Shown here: positions 23,091-64,000 of the stretch, piece after piece | How the letters are laid out: each line of letters starts with the position of its first letter | How positions within the stretch are numbered: position 1 is the stretch's first letter | Program-made: the position numbers and the translations under genes | Assembly (NCBI RefSeq): GCF_040183065.1 | Contig: NC_091120.1 | Span: forward strand, 172,023,988-172,087,987 | Source of the DNA: Periplaneta americana | Lineage: Eukaryota; Arthropoda; Insecta; Blattodea; Blattidae | Direction: 5' to 3' | DNA length: 64,000 nucleotides | Notes under the pieces: model-generated | Told to the model about the DNA's origin: nothing | The model's input: the letters and a program-made list of their open reading frames with translations, nothing else | Database searches by the model: none

Positions 23091-26000
23091 AGATATGTAC
23101 TCTGAACATAATGTCTTACCAGCACTGCAAAATCATCAATTTGGGAGAAGTGTTTGGAAGCCAGGAACCTAATGTTTTGAGTAGAGCCTATAGAAATTTA
23201 ATTGTGGTTTCCTTATTTCTGCAATTTTTCTGTCATATTTTCCCCAGCTGTTATTATTGTACTGTATCTCACATAGGCCTATAATAGGTCAATGACTTAA
23301 AGTACCTCTGTATTTAATAAAATAAAAGAAACTTTGAACTTTTGATGTGAGGCGAGGTAAAGGGTACTGTACGATACTGTAGGCTATTCTGAAGCAGTAT
23401 ATTGAAATCAAAGATACTGATTCTTATCGCATCACGTAGCAGGCATCTGTGATTGCATTATAAATCATATGTAATAGTATTCATCCATGTTGTACCTAGT
23501 ATCCTAGATCAACCTAGTATGAAAGGTAAGTGCGTTTTGAATGCGCTACCTCCACGCCCCCTATGCTATTTTAAATTATTACGCCATTTTTGGTCCGAAT
23601 TAAATAATTTCAAATTATTTTCCTGTTGTATTAAAGGTATTTATAAAAGTATGGTTGGAACTGCGCAAAATTTAGTTACTTAAAAATAAATTGTAATATG
23701 TCTCTAAACATTATATCTTGCCGATATTTAACAAAATAGTTGTTATGCAGTAGTTCTTTTAGACATAATCGGACCTAATATGGCGTTTCATATTGCCTTT
23801 TACAAATTGTGGGTGAACTTCCTGTTAAACCGTTTATAAGTGCACAGCCAATGAAACGCCGGGTTATATGACGGTTAGCATTTGAAATTGTATTGGTAGA
23901 CGGTCGGGCTCCTTGTATTGTGAGGTGCCTATTTAGTGTACGAAGATTCTCAGCATTTTGTATTAACGTTTTGATGTTTCATATTTTAACAAGATCGTGT
24001 TTTGTATGTTGTAAAGATTGATTTCGTATAGAATTGATTTGCATCGTTAGGAATATTAGCTGCTCTAAGTCACGGGTGTAACAGAAGGTAAGCTAGCTGT
24101 CAGTTGTGTTCGTGAAGGATAAAGGGGAACGGTGATTCATAAACGAAATGCCAAATTGGGTCAGAAAGAAGTAAATAGTTGTTGAACTAATCTTCAACCA
24201 CGTCGCATAGATGCAAGTTATTTGTAAGCATAGTTGGAATGAAATGACTTCGTCCTTGCGAATGTAGAAATGCAAATATAATATACGTCTCCATTTCCGT
24301 AGGTGTAGGTAACCTCGTATTGATAGACTAATATTATTTGATGGTTGTAACAGCAACAGCTGTGAAATATTTGCCCTTGTTTACCCTGATTTAAATTGAC
24401 CCATTATTTGAACCACTTGTTAAATATCCAACGCCACTCACGTTCTATAATTAGGGTCTACCATTTTTATTACGATGACAGTTGCTTAATAGTTGATGAG
24501 AATTCACATCAGTCCAGCAACTATAGTTCCAAAGTCCTTGAGGTATTCGCCTATGCCTATAATACAGGTAAAATCTCGGTAAAACTAGTACTGAGGTAGT
24601 TCCGATGATTTCGGAAGTGAAAATAGTTTAATTTATAAGGGATTTTTTGTTTGTGTGGAGATGCAGTTGATTATATGTAAGGCATAACAAAAGCCTAAAC
24701 TAATCAAACCCAACCTGTCATAGATTCGTATACCGGTAGGTATATAATTTCTAATTCTTTGATCGTGAATTTGCTATATAATTCGTCTTGTTCCTGTACA
24801 AATTAAGGATTAATTTTCATTATTGGTTTGAGAAAATTGCAACTGAAAGTTAGGCCTAATGTGGTTATATGAAGGACAATCATATTGTACATTGAAGGAA
24901 AAGTTCGTGAAGGTATTTCTGTACAAGAGCGCTACCGAAGGTAAGCCTAAATATGATTTATTTACCTAACTTGGTTCCTAGTCGAGTTATATGTAGGCCT
25001 ACCGGCAACAAAAGAAAAATTGAGGGGAGACTCCAATTCTACTACTTCGTCTTAAGTCTTGTCTAAACACTCGCACAATCTCGTGTGGGATCCTGAGCAC
25101 GCCATATTTGTAACTGAATGACTCTTGAAATGCATTCCCTCCATTTGTACGTTGCAGCATTGCTAATATAACGAATTCATGCCGTGATCCTTCAAAGTAT
25201 TCCCCTACGTCTATACTAATAGTGGTGCATTCATTTCAGACAATTTCCAATGAAAACATTTGCCTTCGTTTGGTAGCTTTCTTGTACAGAATTACCCTCA
25301 ATAGTATGTAACGGAAATGGAACCTAGGAAAGGGGGCAGGTTCTTTATATTCTTGCAAAGAAACAAAACTTCGGGTCTAAGTTTTCATGTGTAACGTAAC
25401 TTGTTAGAGAATTGATATAAATTAAACAAAGTAACTTACAACTATAACTGTGAGAGATGTGGTAGTGATTGACATTGGATGACCAAAATCACATGTGTGA
25501 AGCAGAGTTTAAGCTAGAAAATAAATAATTGTCGCAAAAATGCACAAATGAAAAATTATATTTGTGCAAATTGTGAAAAGCTTGTGTAATATTATAAATA
25601 TAGTTCTACAGAAAGATAGGCCTAATTTGTTTCTTGGAGTTTTATTACTCTCACTCAATCTCATCACACTTCAGATATACTTATGTAAGTAAATCATTAG
25701 ACGTGGTATGTTTAGAATCAATGCTGAACTTATCACATTGAAATACGTTATTTTATGAGCGCTCTAAACATTAAAGTCCTTTCAGAGTAGGCCCTTCAAG
25801 ATTTATTGTTAACAGAGTGCTAACTCTTTCTACTGAAAGGGCGGTTTCTAATTACAGTTTTTACAAAATTCGTGCAACTATATTCTCGCTCACAATTTAC
25901 AGTATGCGATGGAATTGTATAAATCAATTAGAAGAAATTGTTCACTAAACTTGCGTGAATTGCACCAACTCTTTGAAATCAATTCCTGAACATGCTCAAT

Positions 26001-27059
26001 ACCTTTTTGAACATTGCATATGCCATTAGCATTTCATTTAAATTCAGATTAGTCCAAAGACATCTCTGATTTCATTTTCTCCATTACCATCTTCGTTTCT
26101 GAAGTCCAATGTGGTTGTCGCATTTTTGCACATTTACATTGAAAGTTTGTTGCATTTTTAGAAGTCGAGTGGTAAAATGCGACTGTGGCTTAAACCCTGG
26201 TGTGAAGGCTCTGCTTTTTCTTGCCCCCTTACTTACGACGGGTCATGAATTGTTACTGGACAAAATAATTTCGAGCTGTCAGTATATCATTGCTACGAAA
26301 TGGAAAACTTGAAAACACTTAAAATACCAATATTATGATGGCTGGTTCTGAAGAAATGGTGTAGCGGCCTATTCCTGTCGCTTATTCTCTATAGTACCCT
26401 ATGTACATTTGACACCTCTTAAAGAGCTTAGCTGCACAGTCTTTAGATTTTCCCAAGATGTCGTGTAATGTTTTACTTGGAAGCATCTACCGGTAAGTAA
26501 ATATATTTTGAGAACAAGTTTTCTGTAACTATTCTTTGAATCTAAATATGAACGTAGATATTTCAAATTGTATTAATGGAAATATTTCTATGCCCCGAGA
26601 TTTAGTAGAGGTTATGGTTTCTTACTTAGGCTACTACGAATATTTTTAAATTCATAAAATTAATCTGCGACCAGTTCATTAATTAAAATACAGTATTCAA
26701 TATGAATTTAAGTATGATCTAGGGGAAATTGAAAACATTATCATGAGGTTAACATTTTGAGTTTTGTTATTGTACAGATAACTAGCCCTATATTGAAACT
26801 ATAGATGGTTGCATAGTTTTTGAAATTCCTTTCTGTGTTATGAAATTAGTTCAGTATTAACTAGATTGAGTTGCTGATCTGATTTAGGAAATGTGAATAT
26901 TTATGGCACTAGGCCTAACATGTCATTCACATCTTTGATGACATTACCAGTGCACTGATACATCATTTTGAATCGTTCCATGTTAAATCGACACACTTAA
27001 GCATCATTTTCAATCCTATCTCCTTCAATGTCAATGAAATTTTGTGAACATGTTTTTAT
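23091..27059. other. Intergenic region possibly holding the 5' non-coding exon of the msps gene
   Basis: About 4 kb with few recognisable repeats. It has less transposon debris than its surroundings and is not strongly coding. Several GTAAG donors occur in otherwise unremarkable sequence, for example CAGAAGGTAAGC at 24083-24094, CGAAGGTAAGCC near 24945 and GAAAGGTAAGTG near 23525. One of these could end the 5' UTR exon spliced to 33758. RNA evidence would be needed. Confidence 0.3.
23880..24089 (+). promoter_or_regulatory. msps: Candidate 5' non-coding exon / promoter area
   Basis: The segment ends in a strong donor, ACAGAAG|GTAAGC. It lies just downstream of GCCAATGAAAC (a CCAAT-like box, about 23848-23858) and is locally richer in CpG than the neighbouring sequence. 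The first msps coding exon begins with an acceptor and UTR, so an upstream exon must exist. This is the best candidate I can see but it is a guess. Confidence 0.2.
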
Positions 27060-27274
27060 GTCATCTTCCATCCAAGTGTTAGACCATGTGGTTCGTTACG
27101 GTTTCATGCCATCTCTTAACCATGTGTCCAATAGGTCTTCTTCCTCTAGGGCGATACCACAAAATTTCCTTAAGGGATTCTTTGCATAGACATTTTGTTT
27201 ACATAATCTTTCCAGTTATTCCTTAATCTTGTAATGTACTCCAGTACAGATTCTATCCATAAGAGTAGGCCTAC

Positions 27275-27659
27275 TGGGACATGACTGCCTATTTTAGCTC
27301 TTGAACTTGCAAATGACATATGGGGCCTACTGAAGCATTCCTATGTCACAGGTTTACGAAATTTATACCATGCATTAAACAATGCTTACAGTATCTTTTG
27401 ATAAGAAATTAAATCACTTATCCCCAACAGAATATTTATAGGGTGCCCCCAAATACGGTAATTAGAATTTCCCATAACCTTGATTTGTCAAAACTTAGGT
27501 ACACTTATCTCATAAATTAATGAAGATAGTAATTAAACTTTTGTGCCGGGTACATATTAATTAACTCTTTAAAATGAAAGAAGTGGTTTGCTTTTAAACT
27601 TCATCATTAAATTTTAAAAAATTCAAAATTAGAGAAAATTTTGGAAAAAAAAAGTTCAT

Positions 27660-27708
<49 letters not shown>

Positions 27709-28065
27709 GTGCCTATGTGGTGTTTAGTTAAGAAAATACTGCATTCATTTTGTCATGTGATATATTCTCATTTTACCAGAAAAAAATTAGAGAGGTTTGA
27801 CTAAAATTCTATGAGATATGTGTACCTAGCTGATGAACCATGCGTAACAATTTATTTTATAATTACCGTATTTGAGGGCATCCTGTAAATATTCTGTTAG
27901 GGATAAGTGACTTAATTTTTCATCAAAAGATAGCCTACTATAAGCATTGTTTAATGCATCGTATAAATTTTGTAAATCTGTGACGTAGGAATGTTTCAGT
28001 AGGATCTATATGTCGTTTGCAAGTTCAAGAGCTAAAATAGAAAAGTCATTATGTCTCAGTACCCA
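27275..28065. mobile_element. Long inverted-repeat (foldback) element inserted in a LINE
   Basis: The arms (about 27275-27540 and 27800-28065) are inverted and share long blocks, for example TTTTAGCTCTTGAACTTGCA, GCATTAAACAATGCTTA, CAACAGAATATTTA and CCAAATACGGTAATTA. The centre holds a 41-base T run (27662-27702). No ORF. It interrupts the LINE fragment cleanly, so it is younger than the LINE. Confidence 0.7.
27662..27702. repeat. Poly(T) tract
   Basis: An unbroken run of 41 T at the centre of the foldback element. It could be the reverse-strand poly(A) tail of a retrotransposed sequence or simple slippage. Confidence 0.97.
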
Positions 28066-28344
28066 TAACTCTTCTAGGATATTGTTGTTCTTTTTATGAC
28101 CCCATTTTGTGTAGCCAGCAGTGCGTCTCATAAATCACATTTATGCTGCTGTAATTCTAGAGGTGTCACATTTTCTGATAGTCCATGCTTTACTATCATA
28201 ATCTAAGACAGGTCGGACTAGAGTTTTGTGAATGTTGATTTTTGTGTGATGGATTAGAGATGGTCTCATGACTGAGTTTATTGAGCCTAAAGTTTTTACA
28301 AATTTGGTATTTTTTTTTTTCGGAATATCTGCGTCATTTGTGTA

Positions 28345-28780
28345 GGCCTGAGGGAGTAACCAAGATAGTAAGAAATTACAATATCCCCCCCCCCCCCAAA
28401 AGGATCTCCTTATGTAAAAGTTTTTGATTTATTGCTTGGAAAAGAAATAAAAATGAAGTGAAAATTTACACGTACTTTTAACAAATGTTATCACAACTTA
28501 CAAACTAATGAACATACAAAAATAGTTTTGGGCTTGCCTAGAAGCATATAAAATCAGCTTTCTTCAGTATATAAATACATCGTAATATTCTTAAAAATAC
28601 AGTGTGCTCATGAAAAATAAATTAACATTAAAAAAAAATGTTCACTGAAGGTTTAAAAAAAAGAAACTTTTGAAATAAAAAAAAATAAGTACTGTATATA
28701 TATTTTAATGCCCTGCATGTGTTGAACATATGTAAGTTTGAGGTGAAACTCAATATTTTTGAAGTTACTATATTACACAA
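28345..28780. other. Intergenic stretch, nothing recognised
   Basis: AT-rich with a C run at 28385-28396 and several short A runs. No gene or element boundary identified. Confidence 0.4.
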
Positions 28781-28781
28781 T

Positions 28782-29198
28782 GTATTTGCTCGCGTAATTT
28801 GCGCACTTTTTAATTAACTTTGGCCACTGAAAAATTGGGGTGCGTAAAATATGCGGATTTTTCAAATAAGTGGTCCTGTTCTGAGTTTATCACAATTAGT
28901 ATATGTATAGGTAAGTATTTACGGTAGGGCTAATTTTCTATACCGGTAACTTGTCTCTACCAAGGACAAGCATTGTTAAAGTAGTGGGACTTTGGGGTTT
29001 CTTTCTGAAGCAGGTACTTCAGTTGCTGGTGAATGACCTACGATGAACTGTAGGGAAGGAAAATCCCTACTACACTGAAAAAAATATGTACGTAAAATGT
29101 GTGCGCAAAATACACGGAGCAAAAATGAAGTTCAAAATAATCCCTTAAAAAGTAGGGTCGCAAAATACGCGGGGGGCGCAAATTACGCGAGCAAATAC
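28782..29198. mobile_element. MITE with perfect 23-bp terminal inverted repeats
   Basis: GTATTTGCTCGCGTAATTTG begins the left end and its exact complement closes the right end, matching over 23 bases. Sub-terminal CGCGTA/TACGCG and GGTGCGTAAAATATGCGG motifs are repeated inside. No ORF. The right end abuts a TA microsatellite. Superfamily undetermined. Confidence 0.8.
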
Positions 29199-29200
29199 GG

Positions 29201-29204
29201 TATG

Positions 29205-29263
<59 letters not shown>
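29201..29263. repeat. (TA)n microsatellite
   Basis: About 30 TA units, slightly imperfect at the left (TATGTATATG). Confidence 0.96.
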
Positions 29264-29266
<3 letters not shown>

Positions 29267-29949
29267 AATGACGTATATTTCTTCTTTACTCATATTCTGC
29301 AGGTTGGAGACTGTAAGTTCTTCCTTGGACAGTTGTTTGTAAATGAATTTGCATCAATACCGATTGCCTAGGTCTTGCATGGTAAGCGTAAGATTATGGT
29401 CTGCTGGAGTGTAGAAATATAATCTTCACTCGGGTTGATTCTTCTACTTCTGTTTGTAACAAACATCCAATATACCAATTGCCCCTGTCACGAGGCCACA
29501 AATTCACATAATGTGCTATCATAATAAGCTCATCATTCAGGTCAATATTTTCTTCTACCTAAGCTTACAGTCCTTGAACATTGAATAGAGAGAGTCACAA
29601 CATTAAATACTTTCTGTATCTGTGTGTACAAAATCCTAGATCATAAACTTCAACAATAATTTCATGGAACAAGTGCAGAAAAATGGTGTTAAATAATTTT
29701 GGGGGAGGGGAAACATTTTATCTAAGGAAAAGTAGCCCTATGCATTTGATACTAATGGTATCACCAATTTTTTGTATTCAACCCGAGAAATTTTTTGAAC
29801 TCTTTAAACATCATTCAATGTTGTGATCCATATTATCCTTGTTGTTACCTTATCATGGTCCTTATTGTTGTCCTCGTCTTTGTCATGATCATTGTTGTCG
29901 ATTGTTATCCTTATTATTGATTTTGTTATGGTTCTTATGTTAGCTGCTT
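29264..29949. other. Intergenic stretch with a short imperfect repeat
   Basis: Mostly unrecognised. From 29830 to 29960 a loose TTRTTGTCYTTATT-type repeat (CCTTATTGTTG, CCTTATTATTG, GTTATCCTTATT) runs into the LINE fragment and resumes after it (30388-30435), suggesting that the LINE inserted into a simple repeat. Confidence 0.5.
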
Positions 29950-30387
29950 ATAGTTATTCTTGTTTGTTCTATATGGTTGTGAAACTTGGACTCTCACTTT
30001 GAGAGGAACAGAGATTAAGGGCTTTTGAGAATAAAGTTCTTATGAAAATATTTGGGGCTAAGAGGGATGAAGTTGCAGGAGAATGGAGAAAGTTACACAA
30101 CACAGAACTGCACGCATTGTATTCTTCACCTAACATAATTAGGAATATTAATCCAGACATTTGAGATGGGCAGGGCATGTAGCACGTATGGGTGAATCCA
30201 GAAATGCATATAGAGTTTTAGTTGGGAGACTGGAGGGGAAAATACCTTTGGTGAGGCCGAGACGTAGATGGGAGGATAATATTAAAATGGATTTGAGAGA
30301 GGTGGGATAGGATAGGGACCGATGGTGGGCTTATGTGAGGGTGGCAATGAACCCGCCGGTTGCTTAAAAGCCATTTGTGAGTAAGTA
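29950..30387 (+). pseudogene. LINE reverse-transcriptase C-terminal fragment (family B)
   Basis: The + strand encodes, with stops, LREEQRLRAFENKVLMKIFG, then RDEVAGEWRKLHNTELHALY and SSPNIIR, followed by degenerate GRAC/VGRLEGK-like residues. The end has REVG and MNPPVA-like remnants before a stop. It is the same family as 17690-18060, in the opposite orientation. It is flanked on both sides by one TTATCCTTGT-type repeat, so insertion into that repeat is likely. It has lost the RT core and endonuclease. Confidence 0.85.
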
Positions 30388-30574
30388 ATAGTTATCCTTG
30401 TACTGATCCTTATCATTGTCCTTGTTGTGTTTGTCATAGTCTTACTTTTTTTTTTAATTGTGAACTTTCTAGGATCTAGTAACACTTTCTGGTTGTGCTA
30501 ACTATGGCGTTACATGTCAACAATGTGATGTTGAAACTTGTGTTCAGGTTTTGGCTCAGTGGCAGTTCTGCTAT

Positions 30575-30578
30575 ATCG

Positions 30579-30618
<40 letters not shown>

Positions 30619-30708
30619 AGGAAAATTCCCCGGGATCTGAGCATGGGAATCAAACCTGGTATCTCCAGATCTGGAAGTCAACCTGCTGACCATCAGACCA
30701 TGGCAATC
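30575..30708 (-). repeat. tRNA-derived SINE with (TAA)n tail
   Basis: Read on the minus strand it starts GATTGCCATGGTCTGATGG, carries a B-box-like CCAGGTTTGATTCCCATG, then CCCGGGGAATTTTCCTTTAA and a tail of about 13 TAA units (30577-30617). A tRNA-like head, a short body and a trinucleotide tail define the SINE. The B box is mutated (TTTGA instead of TTCGA), so it is probably inactive. Confidence 0.8.
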
Positions 30709-31255
30709 TTACATTTATATCAAAATAATATGAATTCTCATTTGGCAAGTCACTTTTGTGTGACACTGGTAATTCAAGTCTTCATTGCAAGGTCTTAAAA
30801 AGCAGTATGGTAGTCTGATCACAGAGTTACTCAGGCTCTCATGCATAGAGTGCTATGAAATATTTCAGATGACCTGAATGTGTTGCAGAGTCTTCTCGAG
30901 AAGTCACTCTCACAGGTTTTCTCTCTTGGAACATCTTCCTAAATGGCCTGGACTATATTAACCAATGTTACCAGTAATGTTATTGTTCAGTGTGCTGCAT
31001 TGAACTTCGACGTCATTAGAAGTCTTGCTCTCCAGTATTTTACAGCATTACACAACTCCTGTGCCAGGGCTTCACATTCATTCAGATGAGACTCATCCAT
31101 ATCCTCACCAGTGGCATAAAATGCAACTCTGTTACAGAATTTTAATGTGGGCTAGATGTTTTGTCAAGCAGACATGACTAGTTACAGTGCCTGAGAAATA
31201 AAGTTGTGATTGTTCTTGTACTTGAACTCTAGCCAATATAGTGAAAAAGTAGGTA
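30709..31255. other. Intergenic stretch, nothing recognised
   Basis: No convincing coding motif or repeat boundary. The CCAGTGGCATAAAATGC near 31109 resembles a hAT terminus, but no partner end was found. Confidence 0.35.
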
Positions 31256-31257
31256 TT

Positions 31258-31790
31258 TATTTATTCTCTTCCACATCACAGAAATATAAATATAATAATA
31301 GAAATAAAAAAGAAAAATCACACTATAAACAAAGTAAAGCCACACAAAATTATACACAGGTTAGTCACACAAATTTTAAATGAGTGATTAAGTATTGTAA
31401 TTAATTAGGGTCTATATCCTACTTAACGAACATTAACAAGAAACTTGCAATTTTAATCTAGAGTAAAAAATACAAATAGGCTACCTAAAAACCATGAAAT
31501 AAGACAAAATTTTCCAATTTAATTTCGAATTGTGATAAAAGTCCTGCAGTCCGTGATGTCATTAGGTAACGAATTCCAGAGGTGAGATATTTCTACAGTG
31601 GAGGAGAATGAGTATAAAGACGTTTTGTGATGAGGGATAGAAAGAAGTGCTTGATGCCGGTTTCGAAGAGTTGTAAGAAATTGAAAGTGCGATGGCAGTT
31701 AATTCAGAGTAGTATGTAATTCGAAGTAGATCTTCTTCTAGAGGAGTGGCCAGGATACAAACGTCTATTTTCCTCAATGACACTTAATCA
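31258..31790 (-). pseudogene. Possible LINE 3' end (family D)
   Basis: On the minus strand, frames around 31640-31545 read SSTVEISHL, then EFVT or NSLPNDITDCRTFITIRN. This resembles the W(N/D)SLP.DI……F…RN signature near the C-terminus of Jockey/CR1-type LINE ORF2 proteins. Beyond it (31530-31260) lies an AT-rich 3' UTR-like tail. Degenerate and short, so only moderately supported. Confidence 0.4.
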
Positions 31791-31799
31791 GATGCTGAC

Positions 31800-32036
31800 G
31801 AAGTTTTGCAGCAAAATGCTGTTCTACCAGTAAGACAGCATCATGTGAGAGACACTTCAGCTGTCACAACAGTCTTAAGACAGCTTATCAGGAACTCGCT
31901 GAAGATGAAGACTTTGCATGATCTATTAAGAGTTTCTATAAATGGGCCCTCCCTCTTTGAGTTTGACTCAACTGCTGCAATTGATAGGTGGTACTTCAGT
32001 GCAGAAAAACAGTGCTACACTAACATGAAATGTTAA
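31800..32036 (+). pseudogene. Possible hAT-transposase C-terminal fragment
   Basis: An open stretch ends LRVSINGPSLFEFDSTAAID, then RWYFSAEKQ. The …GPSL.EFD…AI..W… segment resembles the C-terminal tail of insect hAT-derived proteins with a dimerisation domain. There is no start codon context and no upstream catalytic region, so treat it as a fossil. Could be chance. Confidence 0.35.
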
Positions 32037-32650
32037 AGTATGTAGTTTATTGCAATTAAAAACATAGGTCTTGTAAGTTTAAGAAACTTAAATGAGAGGA
32101 GAGGGGAAGGTTTTTCATAATCGTGAATATTAAATTATTCATGAAAATGGTGGTGATCAAAGTTTTTAGAGTGGCTACTGTTTTCGGACATGAAATTTCA
32201 TGCCCTAATCTAACCATTCTACCTCTGATTGAGATTCTGGCTGATATGTACATCTATTATCAGGCAGTAAATCTTACTTGACGATATGTGTCGGAAGAAG
32301 AACAATTTGTTTGTATACATTTCAAGTTTATTAGTGGTATACAGGGAATATCTTTTAACTGTCACTACTCACTGTGGTAGAGGCCTATATTCTTTTATTA
32401 AAGTTTTACTTGCGGCCTTTCTGTCAACATTGCCCACAGTTACTTCGGGTGGGACTGCAGAGAGACAGATAGCCCTCTATCAGACTAGAGGAACCTTGGA
32501 GCAACGAATTTTCATGCACCTATTTTAAGTTTCTTCCTTTACTTCTGTTGAGTCATTGAATATCCATCATGTAACTTATGTTGCTATTAATTTTATTGAA
32601 AACTACATTCATTCACTCATAGTTTACTGGCCAAGGGCAGGTCTTTCACT
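32037..32650. other. Intergenic stretch with a repeated segment
   Basis: The segment near 32222-32266 (TCTGGCTGATATGTACATCT) recurs at 37745-37780 (TTTTGGTTGATATGTACATC), so a low-copy repeat is present at both places. Otherwise unrecognised. Confidence 0.45.
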
Positions 32651-32654
32651 GCAA

Positions 32655-33560
32655 ATTCAGTATTATTCAATTTTTTCTATTTTCTGCCTTCCTCTTAGTC
32701 CCCATAAATGATTAATATATCTTAATATCTTATCTGTTATCTTTTGCTTCGAATGTCTGTTCACCATTCCTTCCAGTGCATCATTCAGTAGACAGTTTCT
32801 TCTCAGCCAGTGACCTAGCCAATTCATTTTTCTCTTCCTTATCAGTTTCAGCATTATTCTTTCTTCACCCATTCTTTCCAGCACAGCTTCATTTCTTATT
32901 CTGTCTGTCCATTTCGCACACTCCATTCTCATCCATATCCACATTTCAAATGCTTCTTGTCGCTTCTTCTCACTTCGTCATAGTGTCTGCCCAATAAAGT
33001 ACCACACTCCATACAAACATTTTACTAGTCTCTTCCTTAGGCCTAGTTCTTTTTCTAGAGGTCCACAGGAGTTGCTTCTTTTCTATTTTAAAGCTTTCAT
33101 TGCTATTCTCCTTTTGACTTTCTGGCAGCAGCTCATGTTACTACTTATGGTACATTCCAAGTATCTCAAACTGTCTGCTTGTTCTACTGCTTTATTTAGA
33201 ATTCGTATGTTTACCTTCTTTATTTTTCTTCCGATAACCATGGTCTTCATCTTGTTTGCATTTATCTTCATTCCATGCTGCTCACAGCCGTCATTTAGCT
33301 CGATTAGCATATCCCTCAGTATCATCTTTCCTGCTAACAAAGTCATATTAGCAGTAAATCTTACGCACTTCATTCTTTTTTCCTCCTACGATCACCCCTC
33401 CCACGTTTTGAAAACAGTTTTTCACTAAATCCCCCAAGTAGACGTTGAATTGGGTAGGTAGTGAAGGGCATTCTTGACGTACTCCTCTCCCTATTTCACT
33501 TCCTTCTGACATTCCTTCACCTATCTTGATTTTGACTCGTTTTAATATTTCTGTAACATT
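32655..33560 (-). pseudogene. LINE reverse-transcriptase fragment (family E)
   Basis: The longest LINE piece here. On the minus strand it begins near the RT catalytic box: FTANMTLLAGKMILRDML matches the usual FADDMALLA, with the catalytic DD changed to NM-type residues. It continues with NANKMKTMVIGRKIKK, ADSLRYLECTISSNM, VKRRIAMKA, MWIWMRMECAKWTDRI, ERIMLKLIRKRKMNWLGHWL and RRNCLLNDALEGMVN. Several frameshifts (33083, 32944) and the lost aspartates show it is dead. Upstream parts were lost by 5' truncation. Confidence 0.88.
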
Positions 33561-33757
33561 GAAATTTGATAGAGTTGAGAGTTCACTCTTTCTTCCTTTA
33601 TTTCACGTTATTAACCTGATGGCTCTTGTTCATAGTGTTATTCCTTTAATTACATTTCAGCTAAGGTTGGTTTAGTATTGCATGCTTCTTAATGTTAGAT
33701 AAACCTAAATTTAAGTTGGAATTCTACTTACCCGTTACTTTATTTTTTGAATTGTAG

Positions 33758-63301
<29,544 letters not shown>

Positions 63302-64000
63302 GTATTTTGTGTGCTGATAATACTGTAATTTCTTTATGTAGATACATATTAAAACCTTTTAACCATATTCTGTTCTTCACCTCTGAAAGAGGTCAAGAGT
63401 AGCTAATTATTATTTATATATATTTGCAAGTCAAGTTACATTCTATTTTTGTGATCTAAGTCATTTTATTGTTGAAACACTCTTGTATTTCTTAATACTT
63501 CATAGATTCTCCTTTTTTGTTTACTAAGAATGCAAAGCTTGCAAAGGCAGGAATGAAAAGTAAATTTTTTCTTAATTTGTTCAGTTACCTCTGTAGCCAC
63601 TGGTCCTCTATCCTCCATAATGTCACCAGATTGTCTTTCGACATTTCTGATCATCTCTCCTAGCAGTGACTTGTGTGTAACTCACTTCTGAGGTTGGAGT
63701 GCCTGGAAGGTGAAGATACTCTTACATTACCCTGATGTATGATAGGCCAGTGATCATCAACTCGATGTCCTGTGATGTCATCTCAGCTTGCCCTGCCACC
63801 TGCTGTACTCTTGTTTTGCTTCATTGGGCAGACTGTCGGAGGTTTGCAATGGCAGTTTCTTTTTGTGACAATTCTTTCACATATTGATCAAATTAAACTT
63901 ACAGTAATGTGAATGCCTAATACTCTTGACCATTCATTGGGTAGGAATGAATGAAAGCCGAATAAGTCTGAATATTGTATTTTCATTTTGTTATGTTATA
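63302..64000. other. msps: Start of msps intron 11, to window edge
   Basis: AT-rich. GGCCAGTGATCATCAACTCG at 63747-63766 resembles a hAT-type terminus, but its partner is outside the window if it exists. No coding match seen. Confidence 0.4.

Larger units (their letters stand above)
27060..28335 (-). pseudogene. LINE C-terminal fragment (family A), split by a foldback element
   Basis: Two pieces on the minus strand form one LINE tail. 28335-28066 encodes TRIKIYKTLVRPVL-like residues, CYGSEAWTIRKCDT-like residues and the MRFMRRTAG region in mutated form. 27270-27060 continues with NYWKDYVNKM-, PRGRRPIGH- and RWHETV-like residues. The break falls just after the position equivalent to DILEEL in the copy at 7.1-7.7 kb. 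The intervening 27275-28065 is an inverted-repeat insertion. Both pieces carry stops and frameshifts. Confidence 0.65.

Overview
This is an AT-rich animal nuclear window, most likely from an insect. Genes are split by long introns, splice sites are GT..AG, and most of the sequence is old transposon debris. The coding content is insect-like. The mix of tRNA-derived SINEs, Tc1/mariner/IS630, piggyBac, hAT, Tigger-like and LINE fragments suggests a large-genome insect. A cockroach or termite (Blattodea) is my best guess, from remembered repeat families rather than a search. I see no prokaryotic features, CRISPR array, rRNA, or free-standing tRNA gene that I would defend.

Two host genes are supported, both on the + strand. 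At the left edge, 2348-2531 is the last coding exon of an SPT2/SPTY2D1-like histone chaperone. From 33758 to the right edge lies the 5' third of the XMAP215/ch-TOG/Mini spindles microtubule polymerase gene. I assign eleven coding exons: 33790-33846, 37252-37445, 39229-39435, 43852-44023, 46510-46639, 50817-51037, 56108-56302, 58459-58639, 58750-58862, 60920-61285 and 63149-~63301. They join in frame and give about 663 residues covering TOG1, TOG2, a basic linker and the start of TOG3. The remaining two thirds of the protein lie beyond the window. The first coding exon is preceded by a splice acceptor, so at least one non-coding 5' exon lies further left. A candidate is near 23.9-24.1 kb.

The roughly 31 kb between the two genes (2.5-33.7 kb) holds no host gene I can recognise. 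It contains Tigger-like elements at 5.3, 8.4 and 17.3 kb, hAT elements with perfect 8-bp target duplications at 5.99 and 21.15 kb, and IS630-type elements at 3.64 and 11.58 kb. A piggyBac-like element at 12.89 kb carries a LINE fragment. There are also several terminal-inverted-repeat elements, LINE tails and SINEs.

The introns of the microtubule gene are equally full. They hold IS630/mariner transposase fossils at 34.1, 35.7, 44.5, 56.4 and 57.5 kb, and an uninterrupted transposase N-terminal ORF at 40.3 kb. They also hold a hAT dimerisation-domain fossil at 38.1 kb, a piggyBac copy that has lost its catalytic core at 53.5 kb, and a 547-bp palindrome with tRNA-like ends at 51.7 kb.

I found no multi-gene system. 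The most unusual structures are the tRNA-headed palindrome and the nested transposons. Element classes marked as inference rest on terminal repeats, target duplications and remembered family motifs, not on database searches.
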